From JBGCEZ01 sp045106735 (lineage in GTDB: Bacteria > Planctomycetota > Phycisphaerae > Phycisphaerales > SM1A02), in NCBI GenBank assembly GCA_045106735.1, contig JBGCEZ010000054.1, positions 1 to 34,636 of the forward strand: a stretch of DNA of 34,636 bases, in the 5' to 3' direction. Below, in pieces: positions 24,043-32,607 of this stretch (position 1 is the stretch's first letter; each line of letters starts with the position of its first letter). The position numbers and the translations under genes were made by a program. Under the pieces are notes generated by a model. The model saw only the letters and a program-made list of their open reading frames with translations, had not been told where the DNA came from and did not search any database.

Positions 24043-24327
24043 TCAGTCAGACGGTGGTTCATCCCTGGTCGCCGATCGACGGGCTTGCCGGTACTCGGTT
24101 CGCCGCGCGGCGTAGGTGGCCGGGGACACGTCCAGGTCGAGGTCCTCGCCGGCTTCCCATTGGGCATGGATCTTTCGCAGGAATGGCACGCACCATTGGC
24201 ACCCGGTGCCGGCTCCGAGGCATTCGGAGAGTTGTGAAGCCACCCGCGGTTCTTCTCGCCGGACGAACGCGCGGACCTTTCGCAGGCTCACGCGGAAGCA
24301 GAGGCAGACGTGATCGTCGGGATCCAT
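24043..24327 (-). CDS. BFD-like [2Fe-2S]-binding protein
   Basis: A 94-residue protein with the bacterioferritin-associated ferredoxin fold. The cluster ligands are C8-x-C10 (VCLCFRVS) and C43-x2-C46 (GTGCQWCVPFL), spaced as in the family. Bfd reduces bacterioferritin to release iron; related domains act in nitrite reductase and copper-type oxidoreductases. No bacterioferritin gene is nearby, so the partner is unknown. The C-terminal ~35 residues are an extension beyond the usual ~60-70 residue length. Start ATG at 24327; the upstream open frame is low-complexity. Confidence 0.8.
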   Translation of the reverse strand: MDPDDHVCLCFRVSLRKVRAFVRREEPRVASQLSECLGAGTGCQWCVPFLRKIHAQWEAGEDLDLDVSPATYAARRTEYRQARRSATRDEPPSD

Positions 24328-24541
24328 GGCTGCGATGGTACGCGGCCGGCGGGGATTGGCCCCGACTGGCCATCCGCTGGCCATCCGCTGGCGATCGTGC
24401 CAACATCTCTCGGCCGTGAAGGGCCTCGCGGTGGCATTGAGGCAGGAATTTGCCGCCCGCTGCCGTTCCGCATTCGTCCCTGAGTCAGGACGCCTGAGGC
24501 GTTCCGCGGCTTTCGTCCGGGTCGCCCGATGTTCGATTGCG

Positions 24542-24570
24542 TTGACCTCCCGGGAACCCGTCCTTAGCAT
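24542..24570 (+). promoter_or_regulatory. Sigma70-like promoter of the metallophosphoesterase gene
   Basis: TTGACC (24542-24547, 5 of 6) and TAGCAT (24565-24570, 4 of 6) with a 17-bp spacer. The predicted start site is about 23 nt before the GTG at 24600. Confidence 0.6.
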
Positions 24571-24599
24571 CGCCGACTTCGTCAAACCGGAGCCAGTTC

Positions 24600-25361
24600 G
24601 TGCGAACGGCCATTATCAGCGATATCCACGGCAACTTCGAGGCCCTGACGGCGGTCCTGGGGGACATTGATGCCCAGGGCGTCGACCAGATCGTTTGCCT
24701 CGGCGACGTGCTCGGCTACGGCCCCGATCCGGTGGCCTGTGCCGACCTGATCGCCGAACGCTGTGCGTGGTGCCTGATGGGCAACCACGACTTCGGCGTG
24801 TTGTACGAGCCGACGAACTTCAATCTGGCCGCGGAGCAGGCGGCCTATTGGACGCGGCGACGGTTCGATGAGGAGACCGACGAGGCGGCCAAGGCCCGGC
24901 GTCTGGAGTTCCTGAACGGGCTGAAGGTCCGCAAGGCATTCGACAGCTTCGTGTGCGTGCACGCATCGCCGCGGCGCCCAATCAACGAGTACATCTTCCC
25001 TGAGGATGCGTTGAATTCGCCGGTCAAGATGCAGCAGATCTTCGACTGGGTGCCGCAGTACTGCATGGTCGGCCACACCCACGTCCCGGGCGTCTTCACC
25101 AATGAGCCGGAGTTCTATCCGCCGGCCGATTTCGAAGGCACCTACAAGCTCAGCGACGACGAAAAGGCGATCATCAATCCGGGAGCTGTCGGCCAGCCGC
25201 GCGATCTGGACCCCCGGGCCAGCTACGCCGTCCTCGACGACGAAGCCCGGACGGTGAGCTTCCACCGGCTCGAGTACGACATCGAGACCGTGGTCGAGAA
25301 GATCAAGGCCATCCCCGATCTCAGCGATTGGCTCGGCGAACGGCTCCGCGAGGGCCGTTGA
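24600..25361 (+). CDS. Calcineurin-like metallophosphoesterase (YfcE/MJ0936-type)
   Basis: A 253-residue cytosolic phosphoesterase with the full dimetal set: DIHGN (8-12), GDVLGYGPDP (35-44), GNHD (61-64), H121 in VHASP, and GHTHVP (158-163). The GYGPDP segment places it with YfcE-like/ICC-like phosphodiesterases found widely in bacteria. Substrate unknown; cyclic nucleotides or phosphoproteins are possible. GTG start with GGAG 8 nt upstream and a good promoter. Confidence 0.9.
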   Translation: MRTAIISDIHGNFEALTAVLGDIDAQGVDQIVCLGDVLGYGPDPVACADLIAERCAWCLMGNHDFGVLYEPTNFNLAAEQAAYWTRRRFDEETDEAAKARRLEFLNGLKVRKAFDSFVCVHASPRRPINEYIFPEDALNSPVKMQQIFDWVPQYCMVGHTHVPGVFTNEPEFYPPADFEGTYKLSDDEKAIINPGAVGQPRDLDPRASYAVLDDEARTVSFHRLEYDIETVVEKIKAIPDLSDWLGERLREGR

Positions 25362-25833
25362 GCCGCTTTTTCGGCGCGGCGTCGGTCCTGATGGGCGGTG
25401 CGGCCGGAATTTTGCGATCGCACGTCCAAATCATGCACGGCGATGATGCCCTTCGGGCGGATGTTGGCCGCGCACTGCGGTGAATGGCTGCGGAATGGCT
25501 TCGCCCACGGTCGGCAACGCCGATTCGGGGCCGCCGCATTTCAGAATCAGTGTTCGGCGGCAGGTCGCGGGACAGGCTCCGCGGGCGACGCTCGGAGCAA
25601 GCGCCGAGACTGGCGGCGGTCCCCGTTGCCGCCGAATCCTCCGAGCCGGCGCGGTGCATCGGCCGACGGTCCGGGCCGGCGATTCCGTCCGGGCATTCGC
25701 CACTTCGGAGCCGGACCTGGGCGGAGAGTCCCCCGCCCCCGCCCGACGAGCATCGGTTTGGGCATAATGCCCGGTCCTGTTTCCGTGCCGTTTCCCTGCG
25801 ACCTTCTGCGGGCTCCGCCCGAAGACCGAGATC
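25362..25833 (+). other. Gene-free region upstream of yidC
   Basis: About 470 bp without a supported gene. A CATAAT (-10-like, 25763-25768) sits in the palindrome GGGCATAATGCCC, without a convincing -35. GAGA just before the ATG at 25834 is a weak Shine-Dalgarno. Long open frames on both strands here have no family features. Confidence 0.45.
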
Positions 25834-28257
25834 ATGAGCACACAGCCTTCCCGCGCGCGAGTCCTGATTCCTCTCTTCGTTCTCACCGTCGTCCTGGGAG
25901 TCTTGCTCTCTGGCCTCGGCCGTGGGGGCGGTGCGCCCGTCACGGCGGCGATTGATCCTGTGCCAGATGGCGCGGTGCGACTCGCATCGTTGCCGGATCC
26001 ACAGGACGGAACCGCCGGTGACGGTTCGGATGGTTCGGATGGCTCGGATGGTTCGGACGGCTCGGATGCCGGTGCCCCGGATGAAGATCCTCCGGTCGAC
26101 GCCGCCGAGGCGGACATCGCGGATGCCGCCCCCAATGCCGACCCCGATGCCGGCAGCGAGCAGCCGGCTGCTGGACCTGCTCCCGCCCCTGCGCCGGTCC
26201 TTCGCGTCGGAGACGTCGACCTCAATGGACTGACGCCGGTCGCCCCGGGCAATCCGAGCGAACCTGCCTCCCTCGGCTCGCTTGAACCCTCGGAAGGCGC
26301 GATGCGGGTGGAGTTCACCCTCAACGGCGCCGGCATCAGCCGCGTCGCATTCGCCGACATCTGGGAAACCGCTGAAGCGCGTCGGCAGGCTCGGGCCTCG
26401 CGCGAGGCAGCGGCGGCGGGCGATACGTCCGTTCCAATGCCGGACGAGGCCCTTCGGTACGTGCTGACGAACACCCGCACGATCCGCAACGCGCGTTTTC
26501 CCGGCGGCCAAGCGGCCCCCGAGCTCGCGGCCGTTTCCATCACCATCGAAGGTCAGAGCGTTTCGCTGCTCCGGCTCGACGCGGACACGGCCGAGGGCCT
26601 GTTTCCGTACTGGTCGGAATTCAGCCCCGGCCGATTCGTCACCGAGATCCACAACCGCGCGGGCGTGCCGATTCTGCGGATCAACCGCGAGTACCGGCTC
26701 GTCGGCGACTACGAGCTCGAACTCGAGCAGTCGATCACCAACCTGACCGGCGAATCGCTGAACATCCAGTGGTGGCAGTACGGACCTGGCGATTTGCGGG
26801 TTGACCGCGCTCGCTACATGGACCGGCGGCGCTATCGCTTCGGCCTGGCCGAACAGTCGGGGGGCGAAGGCGACTTTTCGGTTCGCGCTCCGGCGCGCGG
26901 CGACGGCATGCTGGAGCACCGGTCGGTCGAGAAGCGCGATGATGCACAGCTCTGGCCGTTCGGCGAAACGATCGACGAAGAGACTGAGCTTTCTTGGTTC
27001 GCGATCACCAACCGCTACTTTGCGTTCGCCGTGCACCCGCCGGTGCAGGAAGACGGTCAGGGCGATCGCCGCCTGACCGATGAAGTGCAGCAAATTGTGC
27101 TTGAGAAGGGCTTCGACGACGAGGGCAAGGTCGACCAGCTCTTTACGTACTTCGCGAGTCCACCACGCACGTTGGGGCCGAACGCCACGACGACCATTGA
27201 GTACGGGGTGTTCGCGGGGCCGCTGGATCGTCAGGTTCTGAACGAACCGCGCTATACCGCACTCTCGATGAATCAACTCATCCTCTTCCAGATGAGTTCG
27301 TTCTGTGCGGTGTGCACCTTCCAGTGGCTCGCCCACCTCTTGCTCGGCTTCCTGACGTTCCTCGACCACTCGGTCGTGTTCGACTGGGGCGTGGCGATCA
27401 TTTGCTTGGTGATCGTGGTGCGGTTGATTCTGCATCCGATCACAAAGAAGTCGCAGATCGGCATGCAGAAGTTCGGCCGCGCGATGCAGGCCATGAAGCC
27501 TGAGATCGAGAAGCTGCAGAAGAAGTACGGCGACGACCCGAAGCGCATGCAGGCGGAACAGATGCGCTTGATGCAACAGCACGGCGTGAGTCCGTTGCAA
27601 GCGTTGGGCTGTCTGCCGATGTTCTTGCAAACGCCGATTTGGATTGCGTTGTACGCGATGCTCTACTTCGCGTTCGACATTCGGCACGAGCCCGCGTTCT
27701 ACGGCATTTTTCAGACGCTCTCCGGCGGGAACTGGTCGTTCCTGAGCGATCTTTCGTCGGGTGACCACTTCTTCTGGGTGTTCGACGAGCCGAAGCGCGT
27801 GCTCCTGTTCAACCTTACGGGCGTGAACATTCTGCCACTGCTGATGGGCGCGGTGTTCTACGTCCAGCAGAAGTACATGACGCCCCCGCCGTCGCCATCG
27901 ATGACGCCGGAGCAGATTCAACAGCAGAAGATCATGAAGATCATGATGATCGTGCTGTTCCCGGTGATGCTGTATGGCGCACCGTCCGGCCTGACGCTTT
28001 ACATCCTGACGTCCAGCACGATTGGCGTGCTCGAGAGTCGGTACATCCGCAAGCACGTCGACGAGATCATGGGCAAGGCGGACGGCACCGGCGGTAAGGA
28101 TGGCAAGGGCGGCAAGGGCGGCGGGTCCGGGATGGACAAGAAGGATCCCATCAAGGAGAAGCAGGCCCAGGGATACGCGGATGCGCTGGAGGCGAAGCGG
28201 AAGATGGTTGAGAACCAGGCCCGCGGCCCGCAGCCGAACTCGAAGCGGCAGCCGTGA
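25834..28257 (+). CDS. yidC: Membrane protein insertase YidC
   Basis: An 807-residue Oxa1/YidC/Alb3-family insertase, with the Gram-negative layout. An N-terminal helix (residues about 9-27) is followed by a long low-complexity segment (about 60-150) with a repeated GSD tripeptide encoded by 9-bp repeats. The periplasmic beta domain spans about 150-475. The C-terminal insertase domain (about 480-740) has VVRLILHPITKKSQ with the groove Arg at R530, then GVSPLQALGCLPMFLQTPIW. The tail is Gly/Lys-rich. It inserts membrane proteins with or without Sec. It is longer than E. coli YidC (548 residues) by the two low-complexity parts and a longer tail. Its 3' end overlaps the convergent GNAT gene by 107 bp. 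Confidence 0.95.
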   Translation: MSTQPSRARVLIPLFVLTVVLGVLLSGLGRGGGAPVTAAIDPVPDGAVRLASLPDPQDGTAGDGSDGSDGSDGSDGSDAGAPDEDPPVDAAEADIADAAPNADPDAGSEQPAAGPAPAPAPVLRVGDVDLNGLTPVAPGNPSEPASLGSLEPSEGAMRVEFTLNGAGISRVAFADIWETAEARRQARASREAAAAGDTSVPMPDEALRYVLTNTRTIRNARFPGGQAAPELAAVSITIEGQSVSLLRLDADTAEGLFPYWSEFSPGRFVTEIHNRAGVPILRINREYRLVGDYELELEQSITNLTGESLNIQWWQYGPGDLRVDRARYMDRRRYRFGLAEQSGGEGDFSVRAPARGDGMLEHRSVEKRDDAQLWPFGETIDEETELSWFAITNRYFAFAVHPPVQEDGQGDRRLTDEVQQIVLEKGFDDEGKVDQLFTYFASPPRTLGPNATTTIEYGVFAGPLDRQVLNEPRYTALSMNQLILFQMSSFCAVCTFQWLAHLLLGFLTFLDHSVVFDWGVAIICLVIVVRLILHPITKKSQIGMQKFGRAMQAMKPEIEKLQKKYGDDPKRMQAEQMRLMQQHGVSPLQALGCLPMFLQTPIWIALYAMLYFAFDIRHEPAFYGIFQTLSGGNWSFLSDLSSGDHFFWVFDEPKRVLLFNLTGVNILPLLMGAVFYVQQKYMTPPPSPSMTPEQIQQQKIMKIMMIVLFPVMLYGAPSGLTLYILTSSTIGVLESRYIRKHVDEIMGKADGTGGKDGKGGKGGGSGMDKKDPIKEKQAQGYADALEAKRKMVENQARGPQPNSKRQP

Positions 28258-29140
28258 TCGTGGCGGCCGCGATGGCCGCGTCGAGGTCGGCGTTCGTCGC
28301 GGGCTGAGGCTCAGGTGGCTCGGGGGCGTCGGACCGGCCGGATGCGTTGGATGCGTTGGATGCGTTGGGCGAGTCTGGCGAGTCGGGCGACGCAAGCGGA
28401 TCCGCCGCACCGAGCATGCATTGCAGCCATTCCGCGTCGTGCCAACGCCCGAATTTGCGGCCGCAGCGGCGATAGATCCCGACGGTTTCGAATCCCACGG
28501 CCACGTGCAGGCCGCGACTCGCCGGATTGGGGAGCGTCAGTCCGCCGTACGCCGCGGCGAATCCTTGACGTTCAACCAGTTCGAGCAGCGTGCCATAGAG
28601 GAGGCGGCCAAGGCCGCGCCCGTGGGCAGAGGTGTGCAGATAGATGCTCGTCTCGACAGACCAGCGATAGGCGGCACGGGCCCGATGCGGCCCGGCGTAG
28701 GCGTAGCCGACGATCGGCGGTCCGTCGGTGGCGGCGGTTGCTCCGGTGTTGGCCGGGTTGCGGGTCGGACTCGCCGCAGGGTGATCGGCCGGGTTGGTCG
28801 CTTGTTTGGCCACTTGTTGGGCCACTTGTTGGGCCATCGGTCCGGCCGCCGGTCCGGCCGCCGGTCCGGCCACCGGGTTGCCCGCCGCGTGCTCGGTCGC
28901 TGAACGCCCTGGCGACCCACGCCCTCCCTCGGGCGCGATCCGGAGCACCAGCCATGGATACAAGCGGCCGCCGCGTTCGATTCGCGCGGCGAAATCGTCC
29001 GTCGTCGGCGGCACCGCTTCGAAGCTGATGGCGGTTTCGCGGACGAACGGGGCGTAGATGGCCGCGATGTCGGCGGCATCGTCGGGCGTGGCGAACATGA
29101 TGGACGCGGTGTCGGCGGCGTGGCTCATGCGGAGCGGCAT
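28151..29140 (-). CDS. GNAT-family N-acetyltransferase with low-complexity insert and tail
   Basis: A 329-residue protein with a phosphinothricin-acetyltransferase-like GNAT domain. Conserved parts are DAADIAAIYAPFVRETAISFE at the N-terminus (about 19-40), VGYAYAGPHRARAAYRWSVE, YLHTSAHGRGLGRLLYGTLLE (acetyl-CoA pyrophosphate loop, HGRGLGR), and NPASRGLHVAVGFETVG. Between the first two lies an Ala/Pro/Gly insert with repeats (GPAAGPAAGP, QQVAQQVAKQ). After the domain comes a ~75-residue Ser/Pro/Ala tail that reads into the antisense of yidC. Acceptor substrate unknown. Start uncertain: ATG at 29140, 29128 or 29098, none with a Shine-Dalgarno. Divergent from mnmE with a 56-bp gap. Confidence 0.85.
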   Translation of the reverse strand: MPLRMSHAADTASIMFATPDDAADIAAIYAPFVRETAISFEAVPPTTDDFAARIERGGRLYPWLVLRIAPEGGRGSPGRSATEHAAGNPVAGPAAGPAAGPMAQQVAQQVAKQATNPADHPAASPTRNPANTGATAATDGPPIVGYAYAGPHRARAAYRWSVETSIYLHTSAHGRGLGRLLYGTLLELVERQGFAAAYGGLTLPNPASRGLHVAVGFETVGIYRRCGRKFGRWHDAEWLQCMLGAADPLASPDSPDSPNASNASNASGRSDAPEPPEPQPATNADLDAAIAAATITAAASSSAAGRGPGSQPSSASPPAHPRIPGPASP

Positions 29141-29196
29141 CCAGGGGGGAGGGCGAACCGCGTGCGGAGCGATCCGTCGGACGTCATGATGCAGCC

Positions 29197-30933
29197 ATGG
29201 ACCTTCAGTCGACGATTCTGGCCATCAGTTCCCCGCCCGGGCCGGGGCTTCGCGCGATCGTACGGCTGAGTGGGCCGCACGTGTTCGACGTGATCGACGA
29301 CGTTCTGACGGTTTCGCCGTGGGACGACGGCACTGGGTCGGGTGGTCCGATGACGCCATCAGCGGCTGGCCGCGGGATGTGGCGAGCCCGGTTTCGCGAG
29401 ATGCAGCGCGATGGGACGGACAGTCGGTGCCGCGGCGGCGATCGTCGCGTGGCGGCGGAACAACATTCCGGTCCGCCGGGGGCGTCCGGTTCGTCCGGTG
29501 AGTCCCGTGAGTCTGGTCCGCCGGGGGCGCCGGGTCCGCCCTTCGGTCTGTTGCCCTCCGAACAACTGTCTTCTGCTGGGCTGCCCTCCGGCATGCCGTG
29601 TTTGGTGCTGTTGATGCCGGGGACGGCGAACTACACCGGCGAACCGTCGGCTGAACTGATGGTGCCGGGCAGTTCCGCGCTGACGGACCGCATCTGCCGA
29701 GGGCTGCTTGAATTGGGACGGGCCCGAGGTTGGCCGATCCGGCTTGCTGGTCCCGGCGAATTTACTGCCCGTGCGTGGCTCCACGGGCGAATGAGCGTGG
29801 GCGAAGCCGAGGCGGTCGCGGCGACCATCGCGGCCAACGATGCGGTGGAACTGCAAGCCGCCCACCGATTGGCGGGTGGCGGCCTCACCGCCGCGGCGGC
29901 GTCCATTGCCGGCGACCTGGCCGACGTCGCCGCCGCGATCGAAGCGGGCATCGACTTCAGCGACGAGGAGGATGTCGTCACAATCGCTGCCGGCGTGGCC
30001 CGCGACCGACTGGCCGCCGCTCGCGAACGGCTGCAACTGGAAGCCCCCGGTCGGGCGGCGGCCGAGCGGCGCGATGACGGGACGCCCACGATCGTGCTGA
30101 CCGGGCCCACGAACGCGGGAAAGAGCACGCTCTTCAACGCCCTGGTTGGGGGTGAGCGGACCATTGCGTCGCCGGAACCGGATACGACGCGCGATGTGAT
30201 CGAGTCCATTGTGGACGACGCCATCCTTGGCCGGGTGCGATTCGTCGATACCGCGGGGGTGGATCAGGAGGTGCCCGAGGTGCCGGGCGGTCCGGGTGCC
30301 GGCGGTGTTCCCGCGCAGATGCGGGCCGCGTCGGCCGCGGCGGTGGCGGTCGCGGACCTGCTGCTGGAGTGTCTGCCAGCTGGAGGCGAGGAGCTTTCGG
30401 TGGTCGCGGCCGCGGGCGCGGATGCGGACGCTGGAGTCGGCGTTGGCGTTGGTGCGGAGTCTGAGGTCGGCGCTGGCGGCGCTGGCGGCGCGGGCGATGC
30501 GCCGCGCCGGTTGCGGATCCTGACCAAGGTGGACGTGCTCTCGCGGACAAGCGAGGCGCCGTGGGACGCATCGGTCGGACGCCTCCCCGTTTCCGCGCGA
30601 TCTGGGGCTGGTCTGATCGAGCTTCGGGAACGGATTCGCGAACTCTTGTCGCCGGGCGGCGGATCAGCAGCCCCGGCCTCGGTCGCGGACCGGCCCCCCG
30701 CCCTGCTCGAGCGGTATGCGGCGGAATCAGCCGTGGCCGATGCCGAACTCGCGGCCGCACTCGGGTGGGTGACGGTCGATGCCCAGTCCGATCCTCGCGG
30801 CGGTCTCAGCCAGCCGGAAATCGTGGCCACGCATCTCCGCCTCGCCCTTGACGCCGTCGGCCGAATCGCTGGCGCGGTCCCGCCGGATGAGGTGCTCGGC
30901 CGGATCTTCTCGAGCTTCTGCATCGGCAAGTAG
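29197..30933 (+). CDS. mnmE: tRNA modification GTPase MnmE (TrmE)
   Basis: A 578-residue GTPase that, with MnmG, installs cmnm5U34 in tRNA. The N-terminal domain starts with TILAISSPPGPGLRAIVRLSGP. The central helical domain contains GEFTARAWLHGRMSVGEAEA. G motifs are GPTNAGKST (303-311), DTTRD (329-333), DTAG (351-354) and TKVD (443-446). The C-terminus ends in the catalytic CIGK. Usual length is about 450-460 residues. The excess is two low-complexity inserts: about residues 45-125 in the formyl-THF domain, and about 395-435 between G3 and G4, mostly Ala/Gly/Val repeats. All catalytic motifs are intact. No mnmG in the window. Confidence 0.93.
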   Translation: MDLQSTILAISSPPGPGLRAIVRLSGPHVFDVIDDVLTVSPWDDGTGSGGPMTPSAAGRGMWRARFREMQRDGTDSRCRGGDRRVAAEQHSGPPGASGSSGESRESGPPGAPGPPFGLLPSEQLSSAGLPSGMPCLVLLMPGTANYTGEPSAELMVPGSSALTDRICRGLLELGRARGWPIRLAGPGEFTARAWLHGRMSVGEAEAVAATIAANDAVELQAAHRLAGGGLTAAAASIAGDLADVAAAIEAGIDFSDEEDVVTIAAGVARDRLAAARERLQLEAPGRAAAERRDDGTPTIVLTGPTNAGKSTLFNALVGGERTIASPEPDTTRDVIESIVDDAILGRVRFVDTAGVDQEVPEVPGGPGAGGVPAQMRAASAAAVAVADLLLECLPAGGEELSVVAAAGADADAGVGVGVGAESEVGAGGAGGAGDAPRRLRILTKVDVLSRTSEAPWDASVGRLPVSARSGAGLIELRERIRELLSPGGGSAAPASVADRPPALLERYAAESAVADAELAAALGWVTVDAQSDPRGGLSQPEIVATHLRLALDAVGRIAGAVPPDEVLGRIFSSFCIGK

Positions 30934-31044
30934 CCCGTGGCCGGATGGGAGGCGGGCCGTCTGCTGGGATGCCGGGGCGGATCAACTGGCCCGGCGTTCG
31001 GCCGCGCGTTGACGTCGCGGCCATGCCGGCGGACGATCACGGCG

Positions 31045-31446
31045 ATGAGCTGGTTTACCTACACGACGCGCGTGCGCTACAACGAATGCGATCCCATGGG
31101 CATCGCCCACCATTCGGTCTACCCCGTTTGGCTGGAGATCGGGCGGACCGAAGCCCTCCGGGCGGCTGGACTGCGTTTTCGCGACATGGAAGCCGGCGGG
31201 GCGTTCATTGCGGTCTCGAAACTGGCCATTCACTACCGCGTTCCGATTCGGTACGACGACGAAATCGAAGTCGCCATCCGGGTCGATCGGGCCACACGGG
31301 TGAAGGTCGACCACGCCTACGAGATTCGCCGCGAGGGGTTGATCCTGACGACGGCCACCAGCACCGTTGCGTGCGTGGGTTCGGACGGGCGCCCGCGCGA
31401 GATGCCTGAAGCCATGCAGCAGGCGATGGAATCTGGCCGGGAGTAG
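31045..31446 (+). CDS. Acyl-CoA thioesterase, YbgC/FadM hotdog family
   Basis: A 133-residue single hotdog-fold thioesterase. The active-site segment VRYNECDPMGIAHHSVY holds the catalytic Asp (D16) and His (H22/H23). WLEIGRTEALRAAGL follows on the hotdog helix, and YRVPIRYDDEIEVAIRV is the conserved central strand pair. It hydrolyses acyl-CoA thioesters; YbgC members work with the Tol-Pal system or phospholipid synthesis. Neither Tol-Pal nor lipid genes are adjacent. The ATG at 31045 was chosen because family similarity starts there. It follows mnmE by 111 bp. Confidence 0.9.
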   Translation: MSWFTYTTRVRYNECDPMGIAHHSVYPVWLEIGRTEALRAAGLRFRDMEAGGAFIAVSKLAIHYRVPIRYDDEIEVAIRVDRATRVKVDHAYEIRREGLILTTATSTVACVGSDGRPREMPEAMQQAMESGRE

Positions 31447-31460
31447 CCGACGGGTGGCGC

Positions 31461-31735
31461 TCAGCCGGTCGTGACGAGGGCGGTCTCGACCCGTCCTGCC
31501 GCGGCGAGGTCGGGCAGGTCGAGGCCAGCCGCCGCCGCGGCCGACGGCACAACGAGCCACCGCGACGTCGGCCGCTCGCAACGCGCCCCGTGAGCGCAGC
31601 GCTCACTCGGTCCGGCGGCTTCAACGCCGAGATCCAGCGGCATTCAGGCGGGGGCTCGGCCAGGGCCCGGCGAATGTCCCGGGCCCGCCGCCAGTCGCGC
31701 TCAGAATCCGACGCTGAAGCCCGAGCGTGGATCAT
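31461..31735 (-). pseudogene. Possible small broken gene
   Basis: Two overlapping minus-strand frames read like one protein split by a one-base slip near 31571-31577. The upstream frame gives DWRRARDIRRALAEPPPE, CRWISALKPPDRVSAALTG and RVASG. The other continues RPTSRWLVVPSAAAAAG and LDLPDLAAAGRVETALVTTG before a stop at 31461. The join would give about 90 residues. The family is unknown and there is no Shine-Dalgarno. It may instead be untranslated sequence. The proposed ATG at 31735 overlaps the end of the upstream gene. Confidence 0.3.
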
Positions 31736-32588
31736 GCTCCATGATCCACCGGTCAAACGGGGCGTCGCGCCGCTGGGTGATGGCGCCCGCGGGGCGTGCG
31801 GTACGGGTGGCGATCCGTTCGAATCGCCACTCTTCGAGGCCGGCCCACGTTTCGGACGCGATCGGCGGAATGACGAGGGCGGCCAGCAGGACAAGGACGA
31901 TTCGTCGACGCTGCCGGCGACGATTTTCGTCCCATGCGACCACGATCCCGGCGGCGACGGCAGCCACAATCACAAGCTCATTGAACACCAGAAGCCGCGG
32001 CGAACGGATGAGAAAGTCGAGGTCCATCCCCCACCAGCCAGTCCGATGGGTGAGCAGCGTCCACGTTTGCCCCGCGCACAGGGCCAGAACGGTGAGCGAA
32101 AGCGCGGCGGTGCTCCATCGTCGCCGTCGGCCAGTCAGGCGTTTCCGCGGTGCCGGGGCGTACGAAATCTGGACCCGAGCCCCGCATTCGGGGCAGCGTC
32201 CTGGCTGTGGCGGGAGGAGGTATCCGCAGCCCGGGCAGGGAAGCTCGCGTTCAGTGACCGTCGGGCGAATCGGAAGCATCGGGCGGTCCGGGCTTCGGCC
32301 GGGGGTCGGCGAGGCGGCCTGACCGGGATGGGCCTGAGATGGACGGGCTGGGATTGAGCTGGCGGATGTTGGGCTGGCTGGGGATGGGTTGGAGGGCGTT
32401 GGGCTGGTTGGGGATGGGCGGGCCGGAATCGGGCCCGTGCTGGGAGCGATGCCCGGAGAACGCGCTCGGCCCGGTTGGGCCGAGGAGCCAGCTTCCTGTT
32501 CCGGGACAAGATCGTGGGCTCGCCCGGGTGCAGAGCTGGGCTGAGAACCAGATCCGGGCCCTCGGTTGGCGTCGGGTGGGGTCGTCAC
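31701..32588 (-). CDS. Zinc-ribbon membrane protein with Pro/Ser-rich N-terminus
   Basis: A 295-residue protein of unknown function. Residues 1-105 are Pro/Ser/Ala-rich with degenerate repeats. Then comes a zinc ribbon CPGCGYLLPPQPGRCPECG (about 115-135), a basic stretch, and three hydrophobic helices (AALSLTVLALCAG, LLVFNELVIVAAVAAGIVVAW, RIVLVLLAALVIPPIA). The layout matches the frameshifted gene at 7203. I chose GTG at 32588 because GGAGG lies exactly 6 nt upstream; a TTG at 32624 would overlap the DciA-like gene. It is 19 bp from that gene on the same strand, so probably cotranscribed. Confidence 0.65.
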   Translation of the reverse strand: MTTPPDANRGPGSGSQPSSAPGRAHDLVPEQEAGSSAQPGRARSPGIAPSTGPIPARPSPTSPTPSNPSPASPTSASSIPARPSQAHPGQAASPTPGRSPDRPMLPIRPTVTERELPCPGCGYLLPPQPGRCPECGARVQISYAPAPRKRLTGRRRRWSTAALSLTVLALCAGQTWTLLTHRTGWWGMDLDFLIRSPRLLVFNELVIVAAVAAGIVVAWDENRRRQRRRIVLVLLAALVIPPIASETWAGLEEWRFERIATRTARPAGAITQRRDAPFDRWIMEHDPRSGFSVGF

Positions 32589-32607
32589 GGGCGTCCTCCG
32601 GAAGGGC

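Noticed and set aside
25321..28410. Long minus-strand open frame across yidC and its upstream gap
   Set aside because: Antisense to yidC, rich in Arg/His/Pro, no recognisable domains.
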